Assembly: GCF_943737005.1 (NCBI RefSeq)
Contig: NZ_CALSFU010000012.1
Location: 62,001 to 126,000 of the forward strand
Source of the DNA: Achromobacter sp. Marseille-Q4962
Lineage (GTDB): Bacteria; Pseudomonadota; Gammaproteobacteria; Burkholderiales; Burkholderiaceae_B
Direction of reading: 5' to 3'
Length of the DNA stretch: 64,000 nucleotides
Made by a program: the position numbers and the translations under genes. Every line of letters begins with the position of its first letter. The first letter of the stretch is position 1. Below the pieces are notes generated by a model, which made no database searches, was not told the DNA's origin, and was given only the letters and a program-made list of their open reading frames with translations. Below are positions 34,716-43,406 of the stretch, piece by piece.

Positions 34716-35160
34716 GTTTCCGTTTCCCGCCCTCGGGCCGGAAACCGCCAAATCGACGAGTCTGGACGCAGTCGTCCAAGGAGCTGCCGCTGGACGACGG
34801 GCCCAACCGCGCGCGCCGTTCTGCTATTCCCTGATCGCCGCGCGCATTCGCCGCCACGATGCCTTTTGACCGGAGCGGCGTCATGAAGTAAAACCTGCCG
34901 CCGCCTGCCCCGGTTTTCCGTACCGTGCTGATCGCATCTTTTCGCTTGGCATCGGGCTGTGTCCGACCGGCACCATGTCGCGCAGCGATCTCGCGGATTG
35001 CCTCCGGCCCGACCCAGACGCCCGGCGGCGGGCATTGCGCCCCGACGTTCTCGCGCGAACGGCACAGGCAGGCGACATGCGCTCGCGCGTCGCCGGCGTC
35101 AAAGCGCGGGCATGCGGAGCATGTTTGACTATTTGGACATAGCCTGTTTCCATACCGACG
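34716..35160. other. Gene-free 445-bp stretch
   Basis: I see no convincing gene. A 55-codon ORF from 34974 to about 35141 on the plus strand (MSRSDLADCLRPDPDARR...) has no ribosome site. TTGACT at 35125-35130 could be a -35 or part of an operator for the MarR gene, but no good -10 follows at 17 bases. Confidence 0.4.
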
Positions 35161-35691
35161 ATGACAGACAACCCCGATCTCAAAGGACTTCAGTCTCGGC
35201 GTTCCAAGGGCCTGAGCCGGCTGCTGTTGCTGGCCCGCCGGAACTTTGTCCTGGCCATTGGCAATGTGATCAGCGAAACCGGCAATCCAAGCGTGCCCGA
35301 CTCGTGCATGATGCTGTTGCCGCACATCGACCTCGAAGGAACACGCAGTACCGAAATCGCCCAACGGGCCGGCATGACCAAGCAGGCGGTGACACAGTTG
35401 ATTCAACTGATGGAGCGCCACGGTTTGGTGCAGAAACTGGTCGATCCCCATGATGCGCGGGCGACGCTAGTCTCGTTCACCGATCAGGGCATTGAATATC
35501 TCACCGGCATGCATGCCGCGATCGACCGTGTTGAGCATGATCTGGCCAGCAAGCTGGGCAAGGCGCAGATGAAAAATCTGCGCGCCGCCCTGGAAATAAT
35601 GGCGTACCAGTGGCGGCCGGACGCGAATCGAGCCGGCCGCCAGGTCACGGGGCGCGCGGATGCAAAACGGATGCGCCCGCGCGGGCAATAA
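35161..35691 (+). CDS. MarR-family transcriptional regulator
   Basis: A 176-residue winged-helix regulator. LPHIDLEGTRSTEIAQRAGMTKQAVTQLIQLMERHGLVQKLVDPHDARATLVSFTDQG is a typical MarR DNA-binding region with the wing. Basic tail. It converges with a Bug receptor whose operon starts with a TauD-like dioxygenase. The word TTGACTAT occurs 29 bases before this start (35125-35132) and again 34 bases upstream of the dioxygenase (37837-37844), which hints at control of both. The effector is unknown; many MarR proteins sense aromatic acids. Confidence 0.88.
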   Translation: MTDNPDLKGLQSRRSKGLSRLLLLARRNFVLAIGNVISETGNPSVPDSCMMLLPHIDLEGTRSTEIAQRAGMTKQAVTQLIQLMERHGLVQKLVDPHDARATLVSFTDQGIEYLTGMHAAIDRVEHDLASKLGKAQMKNLRAALEIMAYQWRPDANRAGRQVTGRADAKRMRPRGQ

Positions 35692-35769
35692 TGACTTTCC
35701 GCTGGCGCACGGCATTCCTCCCTGCGAGTTTCCCGTATCGGCCACGGTCGGCAGCGGCCGGAGGCGTGT

Positions 35770-36723
35770 CTAGTTGGGCCGGGCCAGCTTCGGGTTCTTG
35801 CGTACGAAATCAGCCGTGACGGCCGTATCTTTCCGAAGCAGGGCGCCCAGATGTTCGGGGCTGGAAGACTCCAGCAGATAACCCAGCGGCTCCAGCTCGT
35901 CCCGGATCTTGGGGTCGCTCACGAATCCGACCGTGATTTCGTTGAGGCGCTCGATGATCTTCGCGGGAGTGCCCTTGGGGGCAAAGACCGCATACCAGTT
36001 CGCGATTTCCGCGTGCACCCCTCCTTCGGCCAGCGTGGGTACGTCGGGCAGGCTCTTGCTGCGCTCGGCGGATGTCACGGCAACAGGATGCAGTTTCCCG
36101 CTGGCGACGAGGGGTTTCAACACGGGGATATTTGCGAAGACCAGATTCACTTGTCCTCCCACAGCGTCCATGGCGGCCTGTGCGCCGCCCTTATAGGGAA
36201 CATGAGTGAGGCTGATGCCCGAATGCGCCTGCAGCAGCGCAACTTGCAAGAACAGCGACGCACTCGAAATGCTGTACTTTCCTGGGTTTGCTTTCGCCTT
36301 TGCCAGCAATTCTTCAAGCGATCCGGCGTCAAGATCGACGTTGGACGCCACCAGGCCGGGAATCCTCGTAACCAATCCGACGGGCTCGAGATCTTTCTGC
36401 GGATCGAACGACGGCACGGGGCCGGTGGAAGGGTTGGTGGCAAGCGTGTCGATGCCCCACAGAAAGGTATAGCCGTCGGGGCTGGCGCGAACGACCTGCT
36501 CACTGCCGATATTGGTTGACGCGCCCGGCTTGTTTTCGATCACCACGGGCTGATCCAGAACGGACTGGACGTAGCTGCCATACTTTCGGGCGATGAGATC
36601 GGAAGACCCGCCAGGTGCGTAGGGGACCACGAGCTTGATCGGCCTGTCGGGCCAGGCGGCCCATGCCGGGGCAGTCATGGCAAGAAGAACGCAGCCTGCG
36701 AGAAGCGTGGGAAGCCTGAACAT
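35770..36723 (-). CDS. Bug-family tripartite tricarboxylate transporter receptor
   Basis: A 317-residue TctC/Bug periplasmic receptor: signal peptide MFRLPTLLAGCVLLAMTAPAWA, then WPDRPIKLVVPYAPGGSSDLIAR, VIENKPGAS and HVPYKGG. GGAGAG precedes the ATG. It lies 54 bases behind a TauD-like dioxygenase gene on the same strand, a pairing that suggests binding of the dioxygenase substrate. The ligand is not predictable. Confidence 0.92.
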   Translation of the reverse strand: MFRLPTLLAGCVLLAMTAPAWAAWPDRPIKLVVPYAPGGSSDLIARKYGSYVQSVLDQPVVIENKPGASTNIGSEQVVRASPDGYTFLWGIDTLATNPSTGPVPSFDPQKDLEPVGLVTRIPGLVASNVDLDAGSLEELLAKAKANPGKYSISSASLFLQVALLQAHSGISLTHVPYKGGAQAAMDAVGGQVNLVFANIPVLKPLVASGKLHPVAVTSAERSKSLPDVPTLAEGGVHAEIANWYAVFAPKGTPAKIIERLNEITVGFVSDPKIRDELEPLGYLLESSSPEHLGALLRKDTAVTADFVRKNPKLARPN

Positions 36724-36777
36724 ATTGTCTCTCCGGGTTCGTTATGGGCCGATCTTCTGAAAGCGAACCTTGCTGGG

Positions 36778-37803
36778 TCAGGCTGTTGCCGCCGCATGCC
36801 GGGCCCGGTAAGAATGGCAAAACTCACGAGTGTCCGCGAAGGCCGCAGGAAGCGCGCGGCCATTGGGCAGCGTCAGCCAGGTGCGAAGCAGCCGCCGCTT
36901 GTCTTCCGGTTTTTCGTGGTCTTCGTACTTGGTCCGCGAGTGAAATATCGAGTAGTTGTTGCCGATCTGGATATCCCCGGGCTCCATCATGAACGAGAGC
37001 TGCATGTCCGGCTCGCTGCAAATTTCATCCAGGAGATCGAGCGCGGCGATCTGGTCGCCGGTCAGGCGCGGGACATGGTCAAAGCGCTGCGCCATGTCGA
37101 GGTAGTCGCGCTTGTACAGCGCGCTGAGCTTTCCTTCGAAATAGTTGAAGACGGGAACACATTGGACTTCATGCCCGGCGGGATACTGGCCGCGCGCGTC
37201 GAAGTAATAGGGCTGCTGCAGCGTCGCAGCCAGATGCGGCGCGCGCTTCAGGATCTGGTTGAATACCTGGTTCACGCTGACCAGCTTGCTGACCCCGCCG
37301 GACACTGCTGTCTTGATGCACAGCAGCATGAAAGCGTCTCCTCCGTCATTGTGAAACGTGAGTTCGTTATCCGTTTCGTAGCCGCGAGCGGAATGGTCGT
37401 CGGTCAGCTTTTTGCCTTTGTTGTAGACGCTGTGCAGGCGGCTGCCGCTCTTGTCCTGGGCTTCCGGCTCGCCGACGAGCAAGGAGAGCGCCCAGAACAG
37501 CTGTTCGCACTGGCGGATGGTGTAGCGGGCCACGGGGAGGCCGCGCAGCACCTGAAAGCCTTTGCCTCCTTCGATCTCATTCCGGATACGCTCCAGTTTT
37601 GCCTGCAAAAAAGGCATCTGCACGTCTTCCCGGGTGATCGCCTCGAATCCATCGAATCGAGCCGTAAACCGCTGAACCGCCTGCTCGATCTCCTTGAGCT
37701 CGCGTTCCGTGTAATGCTCGACCCACGTGCGGGGCTCTTTGAAATTCGCGGCTTTCCAGGTGTCCGGCCCCTGGATCGGCGTCATGTGCGGCGTGGCTGG
37801 CAT
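36778..37803 (-). CDS. TauD/TfdA-family Fe(II)/2-oxoglutarate dioxygenase
   Basis: A 341-residue oxygenase. The facial triad is visible: His-x-Asp in LTFHNDGGDAFML around residue 150, and the distal His in NNYSIFHSRTKYED around residue 290, with the 2-oxoglutarate Arg in RRLLRTWL. AAGGAG lies seven bases before the ATG. The protein should hydroxylate or cleave an organic substrate using O2 and 2-oxoglutarate. It heads an operon with a Bug receptor. Base composition here is noticeably less GC-rich than the flanking kilobases. Confidence 0.9.
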   Translation of the reverse strand: MPATPHMTPIQGPDTWKAANFKEPRTWVEHYTERELKEIEQAVQRFTARFDGFEAITREDVQMPFLQAKLERIRNEIEGGKGFQVLRGLPVARYTIRQCEQLFWALSLLVGEPEAQDKSGSRLHSVYNKGKKLTDDHSARGYETDNELTFHNDGGDAFMLLCIKTAVSGGVSKLVSVNQVFNQILKRAPHLAATLQQPYYFDARGQYPAGHEVQCVPVFNYFEGKLSALYKRDYLDMAQRFDHVPRLTGDQIAALDLLDEICSEPDMQLSFMMEPGDIQIGNNYSIFHSRTKYEDHEKPEDKRRLLRTWLTLPNGRALPAAFADTREFCHSYRARHAAATA

Positions 37804-37911
37804 CGCAGTCTCCTTACGATTATTTGGTAAAGTAAGTTGACTATATGCCTGGGCCGGCGATCTGTCCAGATGTCCACAAGCCGGTCTGGCGCCCTCGGCA
37901 AATGCCGCCCG

Positions 37912-38220
37912 CTATGGTGGCTGGACCAGCGGTCCCCTGGGGAAAAGCGCCTTCCGGTAGGGCATGAACTCCGGCTGCTGTCTGCTGCGTGCCGAGCGGT
38001 ACAGGTCGCAACTGCCGTTCGCCGCCTTGCATTGCGCCATACCGGCTTTTATGCCTTCTTCGACGGATGGGGCGGAGCGCATGTCGTATTTCCTGGCGCC
38101 GAGCACCATGACCGCGCAAGCGTTGGCGCAACAAAGTTCGACCCGGCAGGTCTTGCTGCCCTTGGCATGGCGCTCATTGCGCGCGGCCTGTTCCGCAGCC
38201 GCTCGATCGGGTCGATCCAC
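37912..38220 (-). CDS. Small secreted protein, DUF4189-like, N-terminus probably damaged
   Basis: The open frame encodes TCRVELCCANACAVMVLGARKYD...SVEEGIKAGMAQCKAANGSCDLYRS, with the paired-cysteine pattern of DUF4189-type secreted proteins. A GTG at 38220 could start it, but the frame stays open to 38304 and the upstream codons read CAFLQVAFATNDGDSS, the end of a signal peptide, without an ATG, GTG or TTG. A start codon in another frame just upstream (TTG AAA TCG ACG) suggests a one- or two-base frameshift. Either the start is unusual or the gene is a pseudogene. Family identification is tentative. Confidence 0.45.
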   Translation of the reverse strand: MDRPDRAAAEQAARNERHAKGSKTCRVELCCANACAVMVLGARKYDMRSAPSVEEGIKAGMAQCKAANGSCDLYRSARSRQQPEFMPYRKALFPRGPLVQPP

Positions 38221-38463
38221 GGCCGCGCTGGAATCCCCGTCATTCGTGGCGAACGCGACTTGCAGGAACGCACATGAAGCGCAAGCAGGAGGCGGTCGTC
38301 GATTTCAAGGGGGGAGGAATCGTCCCGGGCAGGGCGGGCGCCAGGAAACGAGGCGAGGCGCGCCACGCTGTGGTCACCGCGCCCACGATGCCTGTCGTTT
38401 CCCCAGTCGTGGCTTTGGTCCTTCAAATCGCCCGTGGGCCAATGAAATCAAGCCCGTAGAAAC

Positions 38464-38497
38464 AAAAAAGCCCTGGAACACGCTACGTGTCCAAGGC
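38464..38497 (-). terminator. Intrinsic terminator of the tRNA gene
   Basis: On the minus strand the arms GCCTTGGACACG and CGTGTTCCAGGGC pair with one bulge around a TAG loop, followed by TTTTTT. It lies 18 bases downstream of the tRNA 3' end. Confidence 0.85.
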
Positions 38498-38514
38498 TTT
38501 TCCGTCTGGAATCT

Positions 38515-38590
<76 letters not shown>

Positions 38591-38655
38591 AAAATCAGAA
38601 GACCGCAACTATACATGAAATCCGGATGCGTGTGCAACTGGACTCGAATTTTTTT

Positions 38656-39438
38656 CTACGCGAACTGCAGCGTTGCGACGACGGGGGCGTGGTCGGAGGG
38701 TTGTTCGTTGCGGCGGGGGTCTTTGTCGATGACGCAGGCGATGCAGCGCTTGGCCAGGGGCTCGGAGAGCAGGACGTGGTCGATGCGCAGGCCGGCGTTG
38801 CGGCGGAACGCGAATTGGCGGTAGTCCCACCAGCTGAAGGATTTCTCGGGCTGCTCGAAGAGGCGGAAGGAGTCGGTCAGGCCGAGATCGAGCAGGGCGC
38901 GGAAGGCGTGGCGCTCGGGCTCGGAGACGAGCACCTGGCCTTCCCATTTTTCGGGGTTGTGCACGTCTTCGTCGGCGGGAGCGACGTTGTAGTCGCCCAG
39001 CACGGCCAGGCGCGGGTGCTGTTCGAGTTCGCTGGCGAGCCAGTCGCGCATGGCCTGGAACCATTCGAGCTTGTAGGCGTACTTGTCGGAGCCGATGGCT
39101 TGGCCGTTGGGACAGTAGGCGCAGACCACGCGCAGGTCGCCGTCGGGGCTGGGCAGGGTGAGGGCGAGCACGCGCTGCTGCGGGTCTTCGAAGCCGGGGA
39201 TGTTGCGCACCATGGCCTGGCCCGGCTCGCGCGACAGGATCGCCACGCCGTTATAGGTTTTCTGGCCCGCCCACACGGCGTGGTAGCCGGCTTCGGTGAA
39301 CGCCGCCTGGGGGAACTTGTCGTCGGGAAGCTTGAGCTCCTGGACGCAGAGCACGTCCACCGGGTTCGCGTCGAGCCAGGCGAGCACCTGGGGCAGGCGT
39401 ACGTTGAGGGAGTTGACGTTCCAGGTGGCTAACTTCAT
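38656..39438 (-). CDS. xthA: Exodeoxyribonuclease III
   Basis: A 260-residue AP endonuclease/3'-5' exonuclease of base-excision repair. The family blocks are in order: [29 protein letters not shown] with the metal Glu, [29 protein letters not shown] with the catalytic Asp/Asn, LRIDHVL and [10 protein letters not shown] with the catalytic His. Full length. The neighbouring tRNA is on the same strand with a terminator after it, so the two are separate units. Confidence 0.96.
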   Translation of the reverse strand: MKLATWNVNSLNVRLPQVLAWLDANPVDVLCVQELKLPDDKFPQAAFTEAGYHAVWAGQKTYNGVAILSREPGQAMVRNIPGFEDPQQRVLALTLPSPDGDLRVVCAYCPNGQAIGSDKYAYKLEWFQAMRDWLASELEQHPRLAVLGDYNVAPADEDVHNPEKWEGQVLVSEPERHAFRALLDLGLTDSFRLFEQPEKSFSWWDYRQFAFRRNAGLRIDHVLLSEPLAKRCIACVIDKDPRRNEQPSDHAPVVATLQFA

Positions 39439-39674
39439 GGTTTCGGCAGATCGTTATGGAGGCGCGGGCCCGCGGACGGCCCGGCGGTGGTTCTTATGGT
39501 GCCATGGCGGGCTTGCCGTGGCGGACGATGGCACATGATACCGTGGCCCCGCGCAGGGGCGAGGCGCGCCGCCGCTGCGTCCCCAGGAACGGCGCGCCGC
39601 CGCCGCGAATGCCGTGAAATCCGCCCGGTTACATGTTTTTCCGCAAGCGCGCCGGGCGGGGAGTCAAATATCGC

Positions 39675-39703
39675 TTGACTCGTCCGGTCCCGGGCCTCAT
39701 AGT
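39675..39703 (+). promoter_or_regulatory. Promoter with long 5' UTR for the cold-shock gene
   Basis: TTGACT, 17 bases, CATAGT: a 5/6 and 4/6 match to the sigma-70 consensus. Transcription from about 39710 would leave some 120 untranslated bases before the ATG, as in other cold-shock genes whose leader refolds at low temperature. The rest of the 394-bp gap (39439-39832) shows nothing else. Confidence 0.5.
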
Positions 39704-39832
39704 GCCCGCAGATCTTCAAGAGTAGCGATTCCGTTCGGTTGTGTGCGAATTGCAGAGTGCGCCATCATTGTCCATATCCTTCCTTGATCGTCTCGTTCCG
39801 GACACGTGTCCGTCTTTCATCAAGGAATATCC

Positions 39833-40036
39833 ATGCAAACAGGCATCGTAAAGTGGTTCAACGCTGACAAGGGTTTTGGTTTCATTACCCCTGAAGATGG
39901 CGGCAAAGATCTTTTCGCCCATTTCTCCGAAATCCAGGGCAACGGCTACAAAGAGCTGCGCGAAAACCAGCGCGTGAGCTACATCGCCGGCCAGGGCGCC
40001 AAGGGCCCCCAAGCCACCAAGATCACGCCGCTGTAA
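39833..40036 (+). CDS. Cold-shock protein, CspA family
   Basis: A 67-residue single cold-shock domain. The RNP1 motif KGFGFITP and RNP2 LFAHFSEI carry the aromatic nucleic-acid-binding residues, and the ends [14 protein letters not shown] and [10 protein letters not shown] are standard. It is a cytoplasmic RNA chaperone. AAGGAA precedes this ATG; an upstream ATG nine codons earlier has no counterpart in the family. Confidence 0.96.
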   Translation: MQTGIVKWFNADKGFGFITPEDGGKDLFAHFSEIQGNGYKELRENQRVSYIAGQGAKGPQATKITPL

Positions 40037-40082
40037 ATATCGGCGGCTTACCCGGCCGCCGCGCCATGCGGCAGCCCATGCA

Positions 40083-40113
40083 GACAAGCCCTCGCAAGAG
40101 GGCTTGTTTGTTT
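40083..40113 (+). terminator. Intrinsic terminator after the cold-shock gene
   Basis: Perfect 10-bp stem ACAAGCCCTC / GAGGGCTTGT with a GCAA tetraloop (40084-40107), then a T-rich TTGTTT. The short Csp transcript would end here. Confidence 0.85.
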
Positions 40114-40273
40114 CCGCGCCGGGAAACGGCGGCGGGGCGGCGATGCCGCCGTTAGTGATACTCCCTATTGTTGAGGAATCTGGCCGGCGTATTTTGGCGT
40201 TTCCAAATAAGGCCTGGTTTTTGCGCAGGAGGGGCGGTGGCGGGGGAGCGCGCCGTTACCCGAGGGGAGCGCC

Positions 40274-40504
40274 ATGTCAATGGAAATACGCAGGCTCGAC
40301 GATGTGCTTGCCCGTTCGGATACGGGCGAGCTGTTTCGCATCGAGCGGTTCCGGGTGGGACGCCGCACCCAGGAGGGCGTCGTGCCCGACTATGTGTTTC
40401 GCCTGACCTCCGGGGAGCGGCTGACGCGGGAATCCGACCGCATCTACCGCCGCGCGGGCGGGGAAAGGCTGGTCGAGCTGGAGCGGCGGCAAGTGCCTGG
40501 ATGA
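40274..40504 (+). CDS. Small hypothetical protein
   Basis: A 76-residue cytoplasmic protein, no recognised family. Very charged: SMEIRRLDDVLARSDTGELFRIERFRVGRRTQEG then YVFRLTSGERLTRESDRIYRR. GAGGGGAG lies five bases before the ATG, an excellent ribosome site, and composition and codon use look native. The alternating beta-like pattern FRIERFRV / YVFRLTSGERL could form a small barrel. It stands alone between the cold-shock terminator and the diguanylate cyclase gene. Confidence 0.65.
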   Translation: MSMEIRRLDDVLARSDTGELFRIERFRVGRRTQEGVVPDYVFRLTSGERLTRESDRIYRRAGGERLVELERRQVPG

Positions 40505-40623
40505 CGCGTGCGGCGTGTGGCGCCGGCGCGAATTTCATGCGCGGGGGCCGATTCTCGCTGTAGGATGCGCAATCCGGCCGCATGGCGGCCGCGGCGCGCA
40601 TTGGGCGGCGGAGGACTCGCGGA

Positions 40624-42240
40624 TTGAAGGGCACGCGCATCACCCTGGTCTACCTCATCGTGGCGCTGGCCGTCCTGAGCGCCGGCATTGCGTTTTCCAA
40701 TGCCTTGTTCGCGGCGTACCGGGCCCAGAAGGAGCTGCTGGTCGCGAGCACGCTGGAGTCGAACCTGGCCTATGCGGAAAAGCTGGCCGAGGTCGTGGAC
40801 CTCTATATGGAATCCATCGAGCGCCAGTTGACCGTGAGCGCTCGCCGGATCCCCGCCATCATGGATTCGCCCGCGGCGTTGCAGGACGAGGCTGCGCGCG
40901 TGGCGCAGCAGTCCGACGGCCTGGCAGGGGTGCTCATCGTGGACCGCGACAACAAGGTGCTGGCCCAGGCCGCCGCGGACCCCTCGCTGCCGCAGGAGCG
41001 CTGGGATCTGAGCGGGGCGGATCTGCGCGCGCGCGAGGAGCGCGGCAACGTGACCGCGCCCTATCTGTGCGCGGGGCGCCTGACGGTGGCGGTTACCGAG
41101 CCCGTGCGCGACGCGCAGGGCAACTACCTGGGTCTGGTCGCGGGGGCGATCTTCCTGCAGCGCGATACCGAGGTGGACAAGCTGCTGAGCCAGCATTTCC
41201 ATCGCGACGGCTCATACAGCTACGTCATCGACGCCTCGGGCCAGGTTTTGTACCGGCAGGAGAGCGAGCGCGGCGAACTGCGCGCGCGCAACCATGCCGT
41301 GGTGCGCGCGCTCAAGGAAGGCGGGGGCGCCGAGGGCAGGGTGGTGCGGGCCGATGGCGAAGACATGCTGGCCGCCTACGCGCCCATGAGGCATGGCGGC
41401 TGGGGCATCGTGGTGCAGCGGCCGCTGTCCGTGACGCTGCGCCCGCTGCGCGGCCTGATGTGGACCATATTTCTCTATTCCATCCCGGCGGCGCTGGTGT
41501 GCATTGTGCTCATCGCGCTGATGGGGTATGGCATCGCCAAGCCGCTTTCGACGCTGGCGCGAGCGGTGCGCGAGCTCGATTGCGGGCGGGGCGAGCCCAT
41601 CTTGCGGTCGGTGCGCGCCTGGTATTTCGAGGCGGACCAGTTGCGCCAGGCGGTGCGCGCCCCCCTGGAGCAGCATCAGCGCCGGATCGGCGAGCTGAAC
41701 GCCGAGACGCTGACCGATCCCATGACCGGGCTGCTTAACCGCCGGGGTCTGGCCCATGCCCTGGAACGGGCAAGCGGGCGGGCCTTCGCGGTGCTGGCGC
41801 TGGACCTGGACCATTTCAAGCGGGTCAACGATACCTACGGCCATGCCGCCGGCGACCGCGTGCTGGTCGAGCTGGCCACGATCATGCGCGCCCAGGTGCG
41901 GCGCGAGGATGCGCCTTGCCGGATCGGCGGCGAGGAATTCCTGGTGGTGATGCCGGGCGCGACGGCCAAGGCGGCGCTCGCCGTGGCCGAGCGCATCCGC
42001 GCGGCCACGGCCAAGCGCGAGATGCCGGGCGGAGTGGGCCGCATCACGATTTCGATCGGCGTGGCCCGCTGTCCGGACGATGCGCCCGATGCGGAAAAGG
42101 CGCTGGAGCGCGCCGACCAGGCGCTCTACCGGGCCAAGAGGGGCGGCCGCAACCGCGTGGTGGCGTGGTCGGTGTCCGACACGGACGCGAAGCTCGGCGC
42201 GGCGCCGGCCCGCCATACGCCGCCGGATTCCGCCCCCTGA
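40624..42240 (+). CDS. Membrane-bound diguanylate cyclase (GGDEF)
   Basis: A 538-residue sensor. A first membrane helix (LVYLIVALAVLSAGIAF), a periplasmic dCache/PAS-like sensor of about 240 residues and a second helix (IFLYSIPAALVCIVLIALMGY, about 280-300) are followed by a short linker and a GGDEF domain. The active site reads GGEEF near residue 434, and the inhibitory I-site RRED lies exactly five residues before it, so both synthesis of cyclic di-GMP and product inhibition should work. The TTG at 40624 is chosen because GGAGGA lies eight bases before it; an ATG 14 codons upstream lacks a ribosome site. No EAL domain. The signal sensed is unknown. Confidence 0.92.
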   Translation: MKGTRITLVYLIVALAVLSAGIAFSNALFAAYRAQKELLVASTLESNLAYAEKLAEVVDLYMESIERQLTVSARRIPAIMDSPAALQDEAARVAQQSDGLAGVLIVDRDNKVLAQAAADPSLPQERWDLSGADLRAREERGNVTAPYLCAGRLTVAVTEPVRDAQGNYLGLVAGAIFLQRDTEVDKLLSQHFHRDGSYSYVIDASGQVLYRQESERGELRARNHAVVRALKEGGGAEGRVVRADGEDMLAAYAPMRHGGWGIVVQRPLSVTLRPLRGLMWTIFLYSIPAALVCIVLIALMGYGIAKPLSTLARAVRELDCGRGEPILRSVRAWYFEADQLRQAVRAPLEQHQRRIGELNAETLTDPMTGLLNRRGLAHALERASGRAFAVLALDLDHFKRVNDTYGHAAGDRVLVELATIMRAQVRREDAPCRIGGEEFLVVMPGATAKAALAVAERIRAATAKREMPGGVGRITISIGVARCPDDAPDAEKALERADQALYRAKRGGRNRVVAWSVSDTDAKLGAAPARHTPPDSAP

Positions 42241-42301
42241 CGGGGCGCAGGGGAAGCAGGAGCTTCGGCGCCGTTGCGCGCTTCGCGCGGCGGGACAGGT
42301 G

Positions 42302-43105
42302 TCAGGTTTCGGAGCCGCTGTTGAGCATGCGGCTGCGGGCTTTTTCGATGTGGGCGCGCATGACGTTGCGCGCGCCCTCCGCGTCCTGGTCGCGGATGAG
42401 CCGGTAGATGTGGCGGTGTTCCTCTATGGCGGCTCGGGTGCGCTTCCAGGGCTGGATGTGCACCAGGTGGCGCATGAGGTTCACGGCATGGCTTACGTCG
42501 TATTCCAGCGATTTGAGCACCTGCACGAAGCGCTGGTTGCCGGTGGCGGCCGCGATCGCGCGGTGGAAGCCGTAGTCGTGGTGGTGCGCGATGGCGCCGC
42601 TGGCGTCGGCTTCTTCGTAGCCGGTCAGCATGCGGTCCATGTCGCGCAGGTCGGCGTCGGTGCGGCGCAGGGCGGCGAGATAGGCGCATTCCGGCTCGAT
42701 GACGCGGCGCAGTTCCAGCCCTTCCAGGATGTGGCTGACCCGCTTGGCGGGGTCCATGGCGGGCAGGCCGCCCATGAGGTCGGGCTTGGCGCGGACGTAG
42801 CTGCCGGAGCCGCGCCGCGATTCCACGAGCTGGTCTTCGCGCAGGCGGTCCAGCGCCTGGCGCACGACCGGGCGCGACACCTCGAAAAGGGCGGCCAGTT
42901 CCATTTCGGAGGGCAGCCGGCCGCCGGGGGCGATCTTGCCGGTGGCAATGGCATAGAACAGGCTTTCGTACACGCGTTCGGCGAAGCGTTCGGCGCGCAC
43001 GTAGCCCAGGCCGGAAGCCACTTCGGCCAGTACGTCCAGGTCGGGGCGGGGCCGCGCGGCGTCGTCGGCCGGACCGGTGGCGGCAGGCGTTGCCAGGGAA
43101 TTCAT
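42302..43105 (-). CDS. GntR-family regulator, FCD (FadR-like) subfamily
   Basis: A 267-residue regulator. The winged helix ERVYESLFYAIATGKIAPGGRLPSEMELAALFEVSRPVVRQALDRLREDQLVESRRGSGSYV begins near residue 43, and the FCD domain follows with the metal-ligand-like HHHDYGFHRAIAAATGN. It is divergent from an aldehyde dehydrogenase gene (start 43407) with a 301-bp region containing two dyads, so it probably represses that gene and itself. Confidence 0.92.
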   Translation of the reverse strand: MNSLATPAATGPADDAARPRPDLDVLAEVASGLGYVRAERFAERVYESLFYAIATGKIAPGGRLPSEMELAALFEVSRPVVRQALDRLREDQLVESRRGSGSYVRAKPDLMGGLPAMDPAKRVSHILEGLELRRVIEPECAYLAALRRTDADLRDMDRMLTGYEEADASGAIAHHHDYGFHRAIAAATGNQRFVQVLKSLEYDVSHAVNLMRHLVHIQPWKRTRAAIEEHRHIYRLIRDQDAEGARNVMRAHIEKARSRMLNSGSET

Positions 43106-43171
43106 GGGCGCCGTCCTGCGGGGAGGCTATCGGTCAGGCTGTCAATCATGGTGACAAACGATCGGTGCAAG

Positions 43172-43187
43172 AAATCGGTACCGGTTT
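43172..43187. promoter_or_regulatory. 16-bp dyad upstream of the FCD-GntR gene
   Basis: AAATCGGTACCGGTTT is a palindrome with one mismatched pair, 67 bases upstream of the GntR start. It is a plausible autoregulatory operator. Confidence 0.4.
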
Positions 43188-43250
43188 TAGGGTAAACCCG
43201 TATTTTTATGCAGATAACGGCGGGGTTCGGGTGTAAAGCTGTTAGTGCAA

Positions 43251-43303
43251 TTGACAAGTCGGAGGGCGCTCCCGTACTTTGTCTGCCAGAACCAGACAGA
43301 CAA
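43251..43303 (+). promoter_or_regulatory. Promoter and inverted repeat for the aldehyde dehydrogenase
   Basis: TTGACA (43251-43256), 18 bases, TACTTT (43275-43280) form a probable -35/-10 pair. Overlapping and following the -10 is TTGTCTG-N11-CAGACAA (43279-43303), a perfect 7-bp inverted repeat placed where a bound repressor would block transcription. Confidence 0.5.
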
Positions 43304-43406
43304 GAACCGGCGCGTTCCGCCGGCCATGCCCGCGCCGTCCGGCCCTGGCATGCGGAGACACTTTCCATTTCCGGCCGCATGGCCGCCACTTTACCCCGCG
43401 CATACC

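Noticed and set aside
34974-35141. A 55-codon ORF in the gap before the MarR gene
   Set aside because: No Shine-Dalgarno sequence, no homology recognised, and random ORFs of this size are common at this GC content.
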